Positions 1 to 9,402 of a DNA stretch of 64,000 nt are shown here, in pieces. The translations under genes were made by a program, and so were the position numbers. How positions within the stretch are numbered: position 1 is the stretch's first letter; each line of letters starts with the position of its first letter. The stretch is taken from contig NZ_BAYX01000003.1 in NCBI RefSeq assembly GCF_000696095.1, forward strand, positions 496,001 to 560,000. The letters are read 5' to 3'. This DNA is from Rhizobium rhizogenes NBRC 13257. Lineage in GTDB: Bacteria; Pseudomonadota; Alphaproteobacteria; Rhizobiales; Rhizobiaceae. Below the pieces are notes generated by a model. That model had not been told where the DNA came from, ran no database searches, and worked only from the letters and a program-made list of their open reading frames with translations.

Positions 1-1
1 C

Positions 2-385
2 TCGCTATTTTACCTGGCGATCTACGCGCGGCTGACGCGTGCCTCCATGCTTGAAGTCAAGTCGCAGGATTTCGTCCGCACGGCTCGTGCCAAGGGCGTT
101 TCGCCATTTTTCGTGACGACGCGGCATGTGCTGCGCAATGCGCTGATCCCGATCACGACCATGGCCGGCATGCATTTCGGCGGCATGCTTGGCGGCGCCG
201 TGGTTGTGGAGACGGTCTATAGCTGGCCGGGCCTTGGGCGCCTTGCCTTCGAGGCCGTCATGGCGCGCGATTTCAGCGTGCTGCTCGGGATACTGCTTCT
301 CTCCTCGTTCCTCGTGATCGTCGCAAATGCGGCCGTCGATCTTCTGCAAGCCTGGCTCGACCCCAGGATCGGAGCAAGCCGATGA
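2..385 (+). CDS. ABC transporter permease, Opp/DppB type (5' end outside window)
   Basis: Inner-membrane permease of a peptide/nickel/opine-type ABC importer. Only the C-terminal part (about 127 residues) is present; the frame is open from base 2, so the gene begins before the window. The permease-ATPase coupling loop is visible (ARAKGVSPFFVTTRHVLRNA, with the conserved A, G and LP/AL-type residues), followed by two hydrophobic segments and the family's usual end, VDLLQAWLDPRIGASR. The stop overlaps the next permease start in an ATGA junction. It heads a permease-permease-ATPase-ATPase run, so the cognate binding protein is probably just outside the window, although an orphan binding protein lies at 7510-9120. 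Family assignment is firm; the substrate is unknown. Confidence 0.9.
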   Translation, partial: SLFYLAIYARLTRASMLEVKSQDFVRTARAKGVSPFFVTTRHVLRNALIPITTMAGMHFGGMLGGAVVVETVYSWPGLGRLAFEAVMARDFSVLLGILLLSSFLVIVANAAVDLLQAWLDPRIGASR

Positions 386-1383
386 ATACGTACAAGCTCA
401 GACCCTATACCGGAGAGCCGATCGAACTCGTCGCAGCGACGACTGAGCCTGAACCTGTCGCCGAGCCGCGTCCAGTGGCGCGCTGGGCTCATATCCATGC
501 GCCCGATGCGCGTATAGCCTCGGTTGGCAAGCAGCGATGGCGTGGGGCACGGCGGGAGGTGAAGGTCTTCCTCGCCAATCCCAACGCACTATTCGGCCTT
601 GCCTTCCTGGCGGCAGTGGCGCTTGCGGCTCTGCTGGCACCGGTTTTTTATCCCGGCGACCCGATGGAGATGGTCTCGCGTCCCTTCCTTTGGCCGGGCC
701 AGAATGGCGCCTATCCACTCGGCACCGATTCCATGGGCCGCGATGTGCTTGCCGGCATCCTGCACGGCGCGCGCGTATCGCTGCTGGTTGGCATAGCGGC
801 GACCTTGCTCGGACTTGGCGCCGGCATCACGATCGGCGCGCTTGCCGGCTATTTCGGCGGGCTGGTCGACGACCTGCTTGTCAAACTCATTGAGATCTTC
901 CAGACCATACCAAGCTTTGTCCTGCTTGTGGTGCTGGTCGCGATCGCGCAGCCGACCACGACGACTGTTACGATCGCGATCGCTCTCGTCAGTTGGCCGA
1001 CGGTCGCACGTCTGACGCGCGCCGAATTCCGTGCCATCCACGAGAAGGACTATGTGCTTGCCGCCCGCAGCCTCGGCTTCGGGCACACTCGCATTATCTT
1101 CCGCGAAATCCTGCCGAACGCGCTGCCGCCGCTGATCGTTACCTCCTCGGTGATGGTCGCAAGCGCAATCCTGATGGAATCGGCGCTATCCTTCATGGGG
1201 CTCGGCGATCCGAACCAGGTCTCCTGGGGCTCGATGATCGGTTCAGGCCGCGATGTCATCCGCACCGCTTGGTATCTGACCGCTCTGCCAGGCATTGCCA
1301 TCGTCTTCACGGTTCTTGCGCTCAATCTGATCGGCGACGGCTTGAACGATGCGCTCAATCCCCGTTTTGCGGAGGAACGCTAA
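382..1383 (+). CDS. ABC transporter permease, Opp/DppC type
   Basis: Second inner-membrane permease of the same importer, 333 residues. A cytoplasmic N-terminal extension of about 70 residues precedes the first membrane helix (FLANPNALFGLAFLAAVALA), which is longer than in many DppC proteins. Family marks are the GTDSMGRDVLAGILHGARVS block near residue 113 and the EAA-type loop AARSLGFGHTRIIFREILPN. It ends with LIGDGLNDALNPR, the usual DppC tail. It overlaps the preceding permease by four bases and is followed one base later by the first ATPase gene, whose ribosome site (GGAGGA, 1371-1376) lies inside this gene. It works as a heterodimer with the upstream permease. Confidence 0.93.
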   Translation: MNTYKLRPYTGEPIELVAATTEPEPVAEPRPVARWAHIHAPDARIASVGKQRWRGARREVKVFLANPNALFGLAFLAAVALAALLAPVFYPGDPMEMVSRPFLWPGQNGAYPLGTDSMGRDVLAGILHGARVSLLVGIAATLLGLGAGITIGALAGYFGGLVDDLLVKLIEIFQTIPSFVLLVVLVAIAQPTTTTVTIAIALVSWPTVARLTRAEFRAIHEKDYVLAARSLGFGHTRIIFREILPNALPPLIVTSSVMVASAILMESALSFMGLGDPNQVSWGSMIGSGRDVIRTAWYLTALPGIAIVFTVLALNLIGDGLNDALNPRFAEER

Positions 1384-1384
1384 G

Positions 1385-2357
<973 letters not shown>

Positions 2358-2380
<23 letters not shown>

Positions 2381-3293
2381 GCTTTCGACCCATTATTCAG
2401 CCAACGCCGGCACGGTTCGGGCAGTCGACGACGTCTCGCTGGAGATCGGCGAGGGCGAAACGGTGGCGCTCGTCGGCGAATCCGGCTGCGGCAAGTCGAC
2501 GCTCGGCAAGTCGCTGATGCGGCTCGTCAATCCGTCGGCCGGCCGCGTCACCTTCAAGGGACGTGATGTCTCGGCCATGTCCGCGAAAGAGTTGCGATCC
2601 ATCCGCCGTAACATCCAGATGATCTTCCAGGATCCGTTCGCCTCGCTCAACCCGCGCCAGACGATCCGCGCGATCCTGACGGCGCCGCTTGCCGTCCACG
2701 GGATCGGCGATCGCAAGCGCCGCGATCAGATCGCTGCGTCCATGGTCGAGCATGTCGGCCTGCCACCGGATGCGCTGGATCGCTATCCGCATGAATTTTC
2801 CGGCGGCCAGCGCCAGCGTATCGGTATCGCCCGAGCCTTGATCCTGCAGCCGGAGCTGGTAATCTGCGACGAGCCGGTATCGGCGCTTGATCTTTCGATC
2901 CAGGCGCAGATCCTCAATCTCCTCGTCGAGATGAAGACGGAGCTGTCGCTTTCCTACCTCTTCATCTCGCACGACCTTTCCGTCGTCCGGTATTTCGCCG
3001 ACAGGGTTCTCGTCATGTATCTCGGCCGCATCGTCGAGAGCGCATCGACCAGCGCGCTTTGGACCGGCGCCAAGCATCCCTACACGCAGGCGCTGCTTGC
3101 TGCCGTGCCCGATCCTTCCCGGCGCAGGCAGGCGGCTCCGATCACCGGCGACCTGCCGAGCCCGCACAATCCGCCGTCGGGCTGTCGCTTCCACACACGC
3201 TGTCCGCTGGCGACCGACCTCTGTCGGGCCGAGGACCCCGCCTTACGTCAATTCCACGGCGACCATGCCGTCGCCTGTCATCACGCTCAATAG
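2358..3293 (+). CDS. ABC transporter ATP-binding protein, Opp/DppF type
   Basis: Second ATPase of the importer, 311 residues, pairing with the upstream DppD-type protein. Walker A is GESGCGKST at residues 40-48, the signature is [15 protein letters not shown], Walker B is [12 protein letters not shown], and the tail [16 protein letters not shown] is the oligo_HPY extension with its cysteine cluster. Translation is probably coupled to the preceding gene through the 23-base overlap. The aldo/keto reductase follows 13 bases after the stop, suggesting transport and catabolism are co-expressed. Substrate not determinable from sequence. Confidence 0.93.
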
Positions 3294-3306
3294 AATGGAG
3301 AATGAA

Positions 3307-4365
3307 ATGGTTGACTATCGCTATCTGGGGCGCAGCGCCCTCAAGGTATCGCCGCTGAGCCTCGGCACGATGATGTTTGGCGGCCCGACGCCGGATGATG
3401 TCGCCTTCCGGATCATCGACAAGGCGCGCGAGCAGGGGATCAACTTCATCGACACGGCCGACGTCTATCACGACGGCAAGTCCGAGGAAGTGGTTGGCCG
3501 CGGTATCAAGAACCACCGCGATCATTGGGTTCTCGCCACCAAGTTTGTCAATTCGCACAAGAAGGGTCCGAACCTCGGCGGCCATTCCCGCAAATGGGTG
3601 ATCGAGACGGTCGAGAATTCGCTTCGCCGGCTCAAGACCGATTATATCGATATCCTCTATTTCCACCGAGCGGTCTTCGATGCGCCGCTCGAGGAGCCGG
3701 TGCGCGCCATTGCCGATCTCATCCGCGCCGGCAAGCTGCGCTATTTCGGTGTCTCGAACTTTCGTGGCTGGCGTATCGCCGAGGTCGCGCAACTGGCGGA
3801 CCAACTTGGTATCGACCGCCCGGTCGCCAGCCAGCCGCTTTACAATATCGTCAACCGCACAGCCGAAGCCGAGCAACTGCCGGCCGCCCATCACTACGGT
3901 CTCGGGGTCGTCTCCTATTCGCCGCTCGCGCGTGGCGTGTTGACCGGCAAATACGAGCCGGGTCAGGCGCCTGGGAGCGACACGCGCGCCGGCCGTGGTG
4001 ACAAGCGCATCCTGGAAACCGAATGGCGTCCGGAATCGATCGCCATCGCCAAGGAGATCGCGGCGCACGCGACCCGCAAAGGCATCGCCCCGACTGAATT
4101 CGCGCTCGCCTGGGTGCTGAACAACAAGCTCATCTCCGCTGCCATCACCGGTCCGCGCACGGAAGAGCATTGGGATAGCTATATTCGTGCCCTCGACGTG
4201 AAGCTTGATGCCGAGGATGAGGCGCTGGTTGATCGTCTGGTGACCACGGGCCATCCGTCGACGCCCGGCTTCAACGATCCGAGCCACCCCCTCGAAGGCC
4301 GGGTGCCGCGCAGCAATCTATCGGCGTCCGAGAATGTCGTGCCGCTCGCACGCGCCGTCGCCTGA
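3307..4365 (+). CDS. Aldo/keto reductase
   Basis: Predicted NADPH-dependent aldo/keto reductase, 352 residues, TIM barrel, cytoplasmic. The family tetrad is readable: Asp in FIDTADVY, Tyr in the same motif, Lys in VLATKF, and His in ILYFHRA. The C-terminal cofactor region (SAAITGPRTEEHWDSYI) is also typical. The frame is open from 3097, but an ATG at 3307 with GGAG at 3297-3300 gives the normal N-terminus MVDYRYLGRSALKVSPLSLG; ATG 3295 is an alternative. It lies between an Opp-type transporter and an SfnB/DszC-like flavoprotein, so an aldehyde or ketone released by oxidative desulfurisation is one possible substrate; this is inference. Confidence 0.9.
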   Translation: MVDYRYLGRSALKVSPLSLGTMMFGGPTPDDVAFRIIDKAREQGINFIDTADVYHDGKSEEVVGRGIKNHRDHWVLATKFVNSHKKGPNLGGHSRKWVIETVENSLRRLKTDYIDILYFHRAVFDAPLEEPVRAIADLIRAGKLRYFGVSNFRGWRIAEVAQLADQLGIDRPVASQPLYNIVNRTAEAEQLPAAHHYGLGVVSYSPLARGVLTGKYEPGQAPGSDTRAGRGDKRILETEWRPESIAIAKEIAAHATRKGIAPTEFALAWVLNNKLISAAITGPRTEEHWDSYIRALDVKLDAEDEALVDRLVTTGHPSTPGFNDPSHPLEGRVPRSNLSASENVVPLARAVA

Positions 4366-4374
4366 CGATCTCCC

Positions 4375-4401
4375 TCAGGGCTCGCCGGTCGCGAGCCCTG
4401 A
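4375..4401 (+). terminator. Hairpin between aldo/keto reductase and SfnB-like gene
   Basis: A perfect 10-bp stem (TCAGGGCTCG / CGAGCCCTGA) with a 7-base loop lies ten bases after the aldo/keto reductase stop. The sequence after it (tattcatcatt) is only weakly T-rich, so it may be a leaky terminator or an intercistronic RNA-stabilising hairpin. The next gene starts 33 bases later in the same direction. Confidence 0.5.
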
Positions 4402-4434
4402 TATTCATCATTCCGGTGCCGAGAAAGTTCCTCC

Positions 4435-5676
4435 ATGCCGACCATCGCCCCAGCCATCCAGCCCGTTCAGGCTGCGTCTCGTTCCAGCGATCTGACGGCG
4501 TTGCTTGCCAAGGTGCCCGAGCTTGCCACGGAAATTGCCAAGGAGGCAGCACGACGGGACTTGGAGCGTGAGCTGCCATTCGAGGCGTTCCGGCTCTTCA
4601 GGGAGGCCGGGCTCGGCACATTGCGCATTCCCGTTGATCTCGGTGGTCCGGGCGGCTCGGTCGTCGATTATATCGAAATGATCATGACGATCGGTGCTGC
4701 GGACTCCAATGTCGCCCATGCGCTCAGAAGCCATTTCAATTTCACGGAAGGGCTGCTGCTCAATCCCAATACGGCCCTCGACCGGACCCAGCTTAGCCGC
4801 GTCCTCTCCGGCAAGCTTTTTGGCGGGGCTCATACGGAGCAGGGCACCAAACGCCCCGGTGACGTGACGACCCGGCTGACGAAGTCCGGCGACAACTATC
4901 GGTTGAATGGCCGCAAATGGTATGCGACGGGAACGGCCTTTTCCGACTTTGCCTCCTTCAGCGCCAGGAACGACGACGACCAGCTTGTTGGCGTTCTCCT
5001 GCCCGTTGATCGCAAGGGCATCACGATTCTCGACGACTGGGATGGCATGGGCCAGCGGCTGACGGCAAGCGGCGGCGTGCTGCTGGAGGACGTTGAGGTC
5101 CTGCCGCATGAGATTTCCACCCGAGGGCTGAACACGCTCGTCGGCCGCCATGTCTCGACGCTGCGGCAATTGCATCTTGCCGCCTCGATGGCGGGCGCCG
5201 TGCGCGGCGTTCTTGCCGAGGGCATGGACTATGTGCGCAGGCAGGCGCGATCGACCGCCCATAGCGCCGCCGAAACTGCAAATGCCGATCCCTTCGTGCA
5301 GAAGATCCTGGGCGAGATCGCAGCCGGCTCCTTTGCCGTCGACACCCTGATCCGCGAGAGTGCGCGGGCACTCGACCGGACCGTGGCCGCATTCGCCGCT
5401 GGCGACCCGCAAAAACTGGAAGCGGCCCTGGTCGAGAGCGCGTTGACGACGGCGCGAACGCAGATTGTCACCTCACAGCTCGCGCTTGCCGCGGCAACCA
5501 ATGTCTTCGAGCTGGGTGGCGGGTCGGCAACCTCCCGTCATCTCAATCTCGATCGCCACTGGCGTAACATCCGCACGCTCCTCAATCACAACCCGCTGCT
5601 GCACAAGGCAAGGGTGGTCGGCGACTATTACATCAACGGAACGACCACACATCTCGAGGAAGGCAAGGTCTTCTAG
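4435..5676 (+). CDS. Acyl-CoA dehydrogenase-fold flavoprotein, SfnB/DszC-like
   Basis: 413-residue flavoprotein with the acyl-CoA dehydrogenase fold. It resembles the sulfur-acquisition oxidoreductases (SfnB) and flavin-dependent monooxygenases of the DszC group rather than true acyl-CoA dehydrogenases. Visible marks are LREAGLGTLRIP-type N-terminal helices (here FREAGLGTLRIP), GRKWYATGTAFSDF in the middle domain, DDWDGMGQRLTASGG, and a C-terminal HLNLDRHWRNIRTLLNHNP segment shared with the paralogues at 12613 and 15569. The catalytic glutamate expected of acyl-CoA dehydrogenases is not evident. Such enzymes typically use FMNH2 and O2 to oxidise a sulfur centre. It is probably co-regulated with the upstream transporter and reductase. 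Exact substrate unknown. Confidence 0.82.
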   Translation: MPTIAPAIQPVQAASRSSDLTALLAKVPELATEIAKEAARRDLERELPFEAFRLFREAGLGTLRIPVDLGGPGGSVVDYIEMIMTIGAADSNVAHALRSHFNFTEGLLLNPNTALDRTQLSRVLSGKLFGGAHTEQGTKRPGDVTTRLTKSGDNYRLNGRKWYATGTAFSDFASFSARNDDDQLVGVLLPVDRKGITILDDWDGMGQRLTASGGVLLEDVEVLPHEISTRGLNTLVGRHVSTLRQLHLAASMAGAVRGVLAEGMDYVRRQARSTAHSAAETANADPFVQKILGEIAAGSFAVDTLIRESARALDRTVAAFAAGDPQKLEAALVESALTTARTQIVTSQLALAAATNVFELGGGSATSRHLNLDRHWRNIRTLLNHNPLLHKARVVGDYYINGTTTHLEEGKVF

Positions 5677-5692
5677 GGGCGGGGCGCATTGT

Positions 5693-5917
5693 TTAGAGCC
5701 AAAAGATACGCGTAGCAGCGATACAGATGGCGGAGAAGAATGTGTGTCCGCATCTTCAGGTACGTGGCGCCGATCATAATGCGGTCCGGTTTTATACCCG
5801 AGCCTGCCAAGGCCGCGAAGATGCGATCGAAGACGCCGAGACGGTTCCAGCGGATGAAGCGATTATAGAGCGTCTTGTACGGCCTGTGATCCTTTGGAAC
5901 ATCCTTGAAGCCGGACG
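5693..5917 (-). mobile_element. IS5-group transposase remnant with internal deletion
   Basis: Reading the minus strand from about 5916, the frame gives GFKDVPKDHRPYKTLYNRF, then IRWNRLGVFDRIFAALAGSG and KPDRIMIGATYLK. This is the OrfA half typical of IS5-family (IS427-like) transposases. After that the frame changes, and near the 3' end a different frame gives TFFSAICIAATRIFWL then a stop, matching the usual C-terminus of the same transposases. The central catalytic part (the DDE region) is missing, so this is a deleted, non-functional scar. It ends 17 bases past the SfnB-like gene's stop. Family recognition is from memory of conserved motifs; no search was run. Confidence 0.75.
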
Positions 5918-6109
5918 CTATGCATCTTCCGGACCGGATTCGTCTTCGGTGGCACGAAGATGCAAATCATTGACATGATCCTCGCCCATGTCCGGCTGGT
6001 CGTCTTCAATAAGGGTTTTCGGCTTGATATTCTTGATCATAAGACCGCCGGCTCCAAAGAAAGCGCAGGTAATTATAGCAATAAAAATGTACCCGACAGC
6101 TCTATCCAT
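5918..6109 (-). CDS. Possible small single-pass membrane protein
   Basis: A 63-residue ORF with one hydrophobic segment near the N-terminus (VGYIFIAIITCAFFGAGG) and a long acidic, Asp/Glu-rich cytoplasmic or periplasmic tail. Base composition is more AT-rich than the surrounding genes. No convincing ribosome site precedes the ATG (a GGAG lies about 15 bases upstream), and the stop sits directly at the edge of the transposase remnant, so the C-terminus may have been altered by the insertion. I do not recognise a family. The layout of helix plus acidic tail is the only argument that it is real. Confidence 0.4.
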   Translation of the reverse strand: MDRAVGYIFIAIITCAFFGAGGLMIKNIKPKTLIEDDQPDMGEDHVNDLHLRATEDESGPEDA

Positions 6110-6384
6110 TGGCTAATCCGCAGTCTCCATGATCTGTTAAGCGTACCCCTTAGATATAAGGAAAATAAATTAGTTTAATACTTACTACATGCGTTAGAAA
6201 CAAACCAATAAAATCGATCTTGCAGCGCACGCGTGCTTTTAGTTCTTCCTTCAAGGAAATTCCCTATTAAAATCCTGTAGAATCCGCTTTGGTATTGGAA
6301 ATACGCCGAAACGGGATAATGCCGTCGTTCCTTGGCCAAATAATAGCACTTTCGTGGTGGATTATTTCCCCAAGACCAACAGCG

Positions 6385-6741
6385 CTAACCGCCTGAACGC
6401 ATCAGCAAATGTGTCGCCCAGCTCCATACCGCCAAATTCAATGACGCTGAGAGCATCCAAGCTATGAGCTTCCAGCTCTTCACGTCATCCGTGACGGGCC
6501 GCATCTTCGACACGTCCTCTTGAACCGCGGCGCTATTGCCCTCGACCCTGCTGACACGCTCAACAAGCATGATCCATATGTGTTGGTGCATTGAGGCCCG
6601 GCTACTGTCCGATTTGATCTCTGATCGTCGGAGTGCATCCCCCAGATTGCGGACTTCGGCTAAACCTTCCCCGTCTTCTGGTGAAGGCGTGGATCGTTCT
6701 CGGCTGGCGACATTATCGCTCTTTCGATGGGGAATAGACAC
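6385..6741 (-). CDS. DUF1515-like small protein
   Basis: 118-residue protein (GTG start at 6741). It has a variable N-terminus, a central helical stretch rich in charged residues (SRASMHQHIWIMLVERVSRV), the segment VQEDVSKMRPVTDDVKSWK, and one C-terminal hydrophobic helix (LIAWMLSASLNLAVWSWA). This arrangement matches my recollection of the rhizobial DUF1515 family, whose function is unknown and which I associate with phage-like contexts. The start lies one base inside the RIME repeat, so a downstream start is possible. No partner phage genes are present, suggesting an isolated survivor in a decayed region. Confidence 0.55.
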   Translation of the reverse strand: MSIPHRKSDNVASRERSTPSPEDGEGLAEVRNLGDALRRSEIKSDSSRASMHQHIWIMLVERVSRVEGNSAAVQEDVSKMRPVTDDVKSWKLIAWMLSASLNLAVWSWATHLLMRSGG

Positions 6742-6846
6742 TAGAGCGCTTCAGTGCTTCACGGAATCCCTGAAGCGCTCTAGCTTATTGTTTCTACGCA
6801 ATTCCGGACGGAAAACCGCTACGCACTTTTCCTGGAATTGTTCTAG
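6741..6846. repeat. RIME-type intergenic repeat (two palindromes)
   Basis: About 106 bases made of two adjacent palindromic units. The first is a perfect 14-bp inverted repeat (CTAGAGCGCTTCAG at 6741-6754, its complement at 6770-6783, 15-base loop). The second is imperfect, CAATTCCGGACGGAAAA at 6799-6815 against TTTTCCTGGAATTG at 6827-6840. Size, two-palindrome architecture and the CAATTCC...GGAATTG wording agree with the rhizobial intergenic mosaic element RIME1 as I remember it. Transcribed, it would form two strong hairpins. Confidence 0.72.
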
Positions 6847-7054
6847 CCGGCGCTGACGACCCCTTGCTCGCGGCTGCTGCGGAAGCCAGTTCGATCCATT
6901 GCGATGGTTCACAAAACACTGCGAGCGGTCGACTTGCCGAAGATATCTTCGTGAGGCACTCTGCAAGCTCGGCTGTCGCGGGACCGCGTGCTTTTGTTAC
7001 GTCGCAAAATTCCGCCTTAAACGGGGAGTTTTGCGGTGGAGGGTGTGAAAGAAG

Positions 7055-7513
7055 ATGATCAAATTTGTCCTGGTCTTTTGGAGCATAGTCTGGCGTTCTC
7101 TCGTCATTATCATGCTAAGCGCTGGCATCACCTGGGGGCTGTCCGAACTGCTGCATTCGCTATTCGTCCAGTCTGAGTTTTCCATCAAGTTTCGGCTTTC
7201 GCTGACGTTTCTCCCCGCCGCCTTCATGTTCGCAATATTGGCCATGCGAACCAATGGCTTTCGTAATCTCCTGTTCGAACAACGATCGGTGATATCGAGC
7301 GCAAAATGGCGACAGACGTATGTTGGATTAGCGGCATGCGCGTTTAGCATTGTCGCAATCAGCTGCATTGCCGCTTTGACCACGAGTACCGACACATGGT
7401 TTGCCCTCCGGGCCTTGCTTCCCCTACCGCTGTTCGTGCTTTTTGGAGTTGGCCTCGCGATATGGCAGACGCTTGATGATCCTGCGGATCGTCTTCCCAA
7501 GTCAGGCCCTTAG
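7055..7513 (+). CDS. Small integral membrane protein of unknown function
   Basis: 152-residue protein with four evident hydrophobic segments: residues about 5-30 (FWSIVWRSLVIIMLSAGITW), 47-65, 88-108 (VGLAACAFSIVAISCIAAL) and 118-138 (LLPLPLFVLFGVGLAIW). It has a short basic N-terminus and a polar tail. A purine-rich stretch (gtgaaagaag) precedes the ATG. Composition is less GC-rich than in the operons around it, consistent with the decayed region it sits in. It converges on the binding-protein gene, with the two stop codons overlapping. No family recognised; residues 1-3 pass as an uncleaved anchor rather than a clear signal peptide. Confidence 0.6.
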   Translation: MIKFVLVFWSIVWRSLVIIMLSAGITWGLSELLHSLFVQSEFSIKFRLSLTFLPAAFMFAILAMRTNGFRNLLFEQRSVISSAKWRQTYVGLAACAFSIVAISCIAALTTSTDTWFALRALLPLPLFVLFGVGLAIWQTLDDPADRLPKSGP

Positions 7514-9120
7514 GCGTTCTTGAGGAGGTAGGCGTTGGAGAGGCTGCCGGAGAGACCGTCGGCGACGACAGTGTGGTCGTGGACTTTCTTGTTGAAGATC
7601 GTCAGCTGCCGGAACGACACCAGGGTGATGTCGGGCAAGTCGGTGGCGATGATGACCTGCATCCGGTTGAAGAGTTCGACGCGCTTGGCATGGTCGTTTT
7701 CGACCGCAGCCTGTTCGAAGATGCTGTCGATCTCGGGGTTGTTGTAGCCGGAGCCGTTCGAGAAGGGCACACCCTTCTTGAAGTTCTTCGACCAGTAGAG
7801 ACGCTGGACGCCGATGGTCGGATCGAAGGTATTGCCCATGCCGCCTGTCACGAAGGCAAAATCGCGGTCGGTATAGACGCGCTTCAGCCAGGTAGGCACA
7901 TCTTGACCGCGAAGATCGACCTTGATGCCGATTTTTGAAAGTGCGTCGCGGAGGTAGTCACCGATCCGGGTATAGGTGTCGCCATAGGGCATGACGTCAT
8001 GCGGCACCTCGAAGCGGACGCCGTCGCCGCCGCGCGGGAACCCGGCCTCATCCAGCAGCTTTTCCGCCTTGGTCTGATCGAAGGCATAGACCGGAGTATC
8101 GGGATTATAGAAAGTCTTCAGGTAAGGGCTGATCGGGCTCGGGGCCGGGATGGCGTAGCCGTAGAAGGCGATATCGGCGATCTTCTGCCGGTCGATCGCA
8201 TGGGCGACGGCCTGGCGGACCTTGTCGTGCTGGAAATACTTGTTCGCGAGGTTGAACTCGATGCGATAGACGGTCGGCGAATAGTCGTTGCCGCGATCTT
8301 CGACTGAAAGCGTCGGCAGCGTCTTGATGCGATCGATCTCGCTCAGCGACACCGGCGTATCCGGGGCGATGTAAACCTCGCCGGTCTCCAATGCCGCGAG
8401 ACGTGCGCTGGCATCGGGAATGAACTTGATGACGATCCGGTCGAGATAGGGCAGCCCCTTGTCCCAGTAATCGGGATTGCGGTCGAGGATGACATGGCTT
8501 CCAACCACCCATTCGCGAAAGATGAAGGGGCCGGTGCCAACTGGCGCGCGACCATTGGCATTGCCCGGAAGATCCGTGCTGCCCTCGTAGACATGTTTCG
8601 GCACGATGGGCGACTCGCTCGCCTGCAGCGCGCCGAGCAGATAGGGGGCGGGCTTGGAGAGCCTGATGATTGCGGTATGATCATCCGGCGTCGCCACCTC
8701 GGTCACGCTGGAGAAGGTGGCGCGGCCGCGCGGATGAACCTCTTTCAGAGCCAGGATCGAGAAGGCGACATCAGCCGAGGTGAAATCCTTGCCGTCATGC
8801 CATTTGACGCCCTGGCGCAGTTTGAACGTATATTGCAGGCCGTCGTCGCTGACCTGCCATTCCGTTGCGAGTTGCGGAATGGGCTTGAAGTCCTCCAGCC
8901 CATAGGCCAGCAGCCCCTCGGTCACCTTGCCGCTGACGCGCGTCGTCGGGCCGGCCGTGTGGGCGAGCGTGACGAGGGTTGGCGGTTCCGGCTGAACGAG
9001 CAGGGTCAGCGTTCCCCCGGCTGCCGGCTCGGCGGCTCGTGCAAAGCGGCCCAGCGGCGCTACAGTGCCGATGGTGGCAAAGGCGAGGACTTGATTGAAC
9101 TGCCGTCTTCTGATGTTCAT
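7510..9120 (-). CDS. ABC transporter substrate-binding protein, family 5 (Opp/Dpp type)
   Basis: Periplasmic solute-binding protein for peptides, opines or similar solutes, 536 residues. The N-terminus carries a twin-arginine-like signal (RRRQFNQVLAFATIGTVAP) with probable cleavage after ARA around residue 29. Family-5 marks are LATEWQVSDDGLQYTFKLRQ, VKWHDGKDFTSADVAFS, and RQAVAHAIDRQKIAD. No permease or ATPase gene adjoins it, so it is an orphan. The transporter at 2-3293, which lacks a visible binding protein, is a candidate partner. It is divergent from a LysR regulator gene across a 282-base gap, which makes control by that regulator plausible. Confidence 0.9.
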   Translation of the reverse strand: MNIRRRQFNQVLAFATIGTVAPLGRFARAAEPAAGGTLTLLVQPEPPTLVTLAHTAGPTTRVSGKVTEGLLAYGLEDFKPIPQLATEWQVSDDGLQYTFKLRQGVKWHDGKDFTSADVAFSILALKEVHPRGRATFSSVTEVATPDDHTAIIRLSKPAPYLLGALQASESPIVPKHVYEGSTDLPGNANGRAPVGTGPFIFREWVVGSHVILDRNPDYWDKGLPYLDRIVIKFIPDASARLAALETGEVYIAPDTPVSLSEIDRIKTLPTLSVEDRGNDYSPTVYRIEFNLANKYFQHDKVRQAVAHAIDRQKIADIAFYGYAIPAPSPISPYLKTFYNPDTPVYAFDQTKAEKLLDEAGFPRGGDGVRFEVPHDVMPYGDTYTRIGDYLRDALSKIGIKVDLRGQDVPTWLKRVYTDRDFAFVTGGMGNTFDPTIGVQRLYWSKNFKKGVPFSNGSGYNNPEIDSIFEQAAVENDHAKRVELFNRMQVIIATDLPDITLVSFRQLTIFNKKVHDHTVVADGLSGSLSNAYLLKNA

Positions 9121-9402
9121 GAATTTCCCCAGGCTTGATCTCTCGGCAGTGACCTGCCGGTGCTATCTTCAGATCGGAAGCCGGAAATTCGGAAGAATGT
9201 TTTTCTCACCGTCTTTGAAAGAAAAGCTTCGCGCTACGCGCTGAGGCAGAGATGGTAATCTAGTAAAAATATAGACTATTCCGAAGTTTTAGTTTTTGCT
9301 TCCGCAAAGCGGGGCTTCAGGGAAAGAAAATGTTTCCATCGCGGCGGGCAAACGCAAAGCACGTTCTCGTCTAAGCCGGCATGATTGTGTTGCAATCGCC
9401 CT
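9121..9402. promoter_or_regulatory. Divergent intergenic region between binding protein and LysR gene
   Basis: This 282-base gap must carry both promoters. The stretch 9261-9290 is AT-rich; on the minus strand it reads TATATTTTTACTAG, which resembles ATAATATTTACTGCTAG in the promoter region of the sulfonate operon (17006-17022). No clear LysR T-N11-A box could be fixed by eye. I see no ORF here. Confidence 0.4.

Noticed and set aside
6864..7058. 64-codon frame after the RIME repeat
   Set aside because: TTG start, low-complexity composition and no ribosome site; probably chance.
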